From the NCBI GenBank assembly GCA_947630525.1, contig CANRHW010000083.1, positions 1-6,829 of the forward strand: a DNA stretch of 6,829 bases. Direction: 5' to 3'. The notes under the pieces are model-generated. The model saw nothing but the letters and a program-made list of their open reading frames with translations, searched no databases and was not told where the DNA came from. Position 1 is the first letter of the stretch. The number at the start of each line of letters is the position of its first letter. This stretch comes from an uncultured Clostridia bacterium. Lineage in GTDB: Bacteria; Bacillota; Clostridia; UMGS1883. Below, one piece after another: positions 6,544 to 6,829 of this stretch. A program made the translations under genes and the position numbers.

Positions 6544-6829
6544 TCAGCTTTCCGCCTTTTTCCTTTCCCGGACTATGAGCCTGATAGGCGTAGCCGTCAG
6601 GCCGAAGCTCTCACGGAGCTGATTTTCGATATAACGTATATAACTAAAGTGCGCCAGCTCTTTATCATTGACAAATATAATAAAGGTCGGGGGCTTGACG
6701 GCGGCCTGGGTCATGTAATAGAGCTTGAGCCGCTTGCCCTTGTCGGAGGGCGGCTGCACCCTGAGCACCGCGTCGGCCAGCACGTCGTTGAGAACGCCTG
6801 TCTGTACCCGCCGTGAATGCTGCTCGGAC
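6544..6829 (-). CDS. der: Ribosome-assembly GTPase Der, C-terminal part only (cut by window edge)
   Basis: Only the last 94 codons are inside the window; the start and both GTPase domains lie beyond the right edge. The visible protein (SEQHSRRVQTGVLND through VRERKKAES, ending TGA at 6544-6546) is the KH-like C-terminal domain of Der (EngA). RVQTGVLNDVL, the PP followed by GKRLKLYYMTQ, VKPPTFIIFVND, HFSYIRYIENQLRE and GTPIRLIVRERK-type features match the Bacillus subtilis protein closely (here TATPIRLIVRERKK). Der has two tandem G domains and assists maturation of the 50S ribosomal subunit, with the KH-like domain contacting RNA. It is the first visible gene of the minus-strand run der-plsY-gpsA-flavoprotein-flavoprotein, so any operon promoter is probably upstream of this window. 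The gap to plsY is 60 bases and holds a hairpin. Confidence 0.96.
   Translation of the reverse strand, partial: SEQHSRRVQTGVLNDVLADAVLRVQPPSDKGKRLKLYYMTQAAVKPPTFIIFVNDKELAHFSYIRYIENQLRESFGLTATPIRLIVRERKKAES

Noticed and set aside
5725..6816. A 363-codon open frame on the plus strand antisense to gpsA start, plsY and der
   Set aside because: It is fully opposite three well-recognised genes, has a low-complexity His/Ala/Gln/Arg-rich translation with no recognisable domain, and arises naturally from the GC-rich codon use of the minus-strand genes.
1..6829. Mobile element, defence system, CRISPR array, tRNA or riboswitch
   Set aside because: Both strands were read; every stretch over about 60 bases is taken up by a recognisable coding region, and no direct-repeat array, transposase, integrase, cloverleaf or riboswitch-like leader was seen.

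Overview
The window looks like a chromosomal segment from a GC-rich member of the Firmicutes, most likely an uncultured-type Clostridia (Oscillospiraceae-like). This is inference. It rests on the der-plsY-gpsA gene order, the Bacillus/Clostridium-like C-terminus of Der, the two clostridial-type flavoproteins downstream, strong purine-rich Shine-Dalgarno sites, and a secreted S41 peptidase carrying a peptidoglycan-binding domain. No mobile element, phage gene, tRNA, rRNA or CRISPR array is visible. Coding density is close to complete, and no gap exceeds about 60 bases.

Left part (1-2050, plus strand): a two-gene unit. The first gene encodes a small protein resembling arginyl-tRNA synthetase with the whole catalytic domain removed: an Add-1-like N-terminal domain runs almost directly into a DALR-like anticodon-binding domain. 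Its stop codon overlaps, in an ATGA, the start of an exported S41 C-terminal processing peptidase (PDZ, Ser-Lys protease core, peptidoglycan-binding tail). The first gene may begin upstream of the window.

Right part (2040-6829, minus strand, read right to left): a tightly packed operon-like run. It contains the C-terminal end of the ribosome-assembly GTPase Der (cut by the window edge), PlsY, GpsA, a BaiN/YhiN/HI0933-type flavoprotein and a COG2509-type FAD-dependent oxidoreductase. GpsA makes sn-glycerol 3-phosphate and PlsY acylates it, so these two genes encode consecutive steps of phospholipid synthesis. The two flavoproteins that follow have no secure physiological role. gpsA and the BaiN-like gene overlap by 4 bases, and the two flavoprotein genes are 8 bases apart.

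The two units converge and their coding ends overlap by 11 bases (2040-2050), so there is no intergenic room for a normal terminator. Most of the window is core housekeeping. The observation most worth following is the catalytic-domain-less ArgRS-like protein and its translational coupling to an exported protease.
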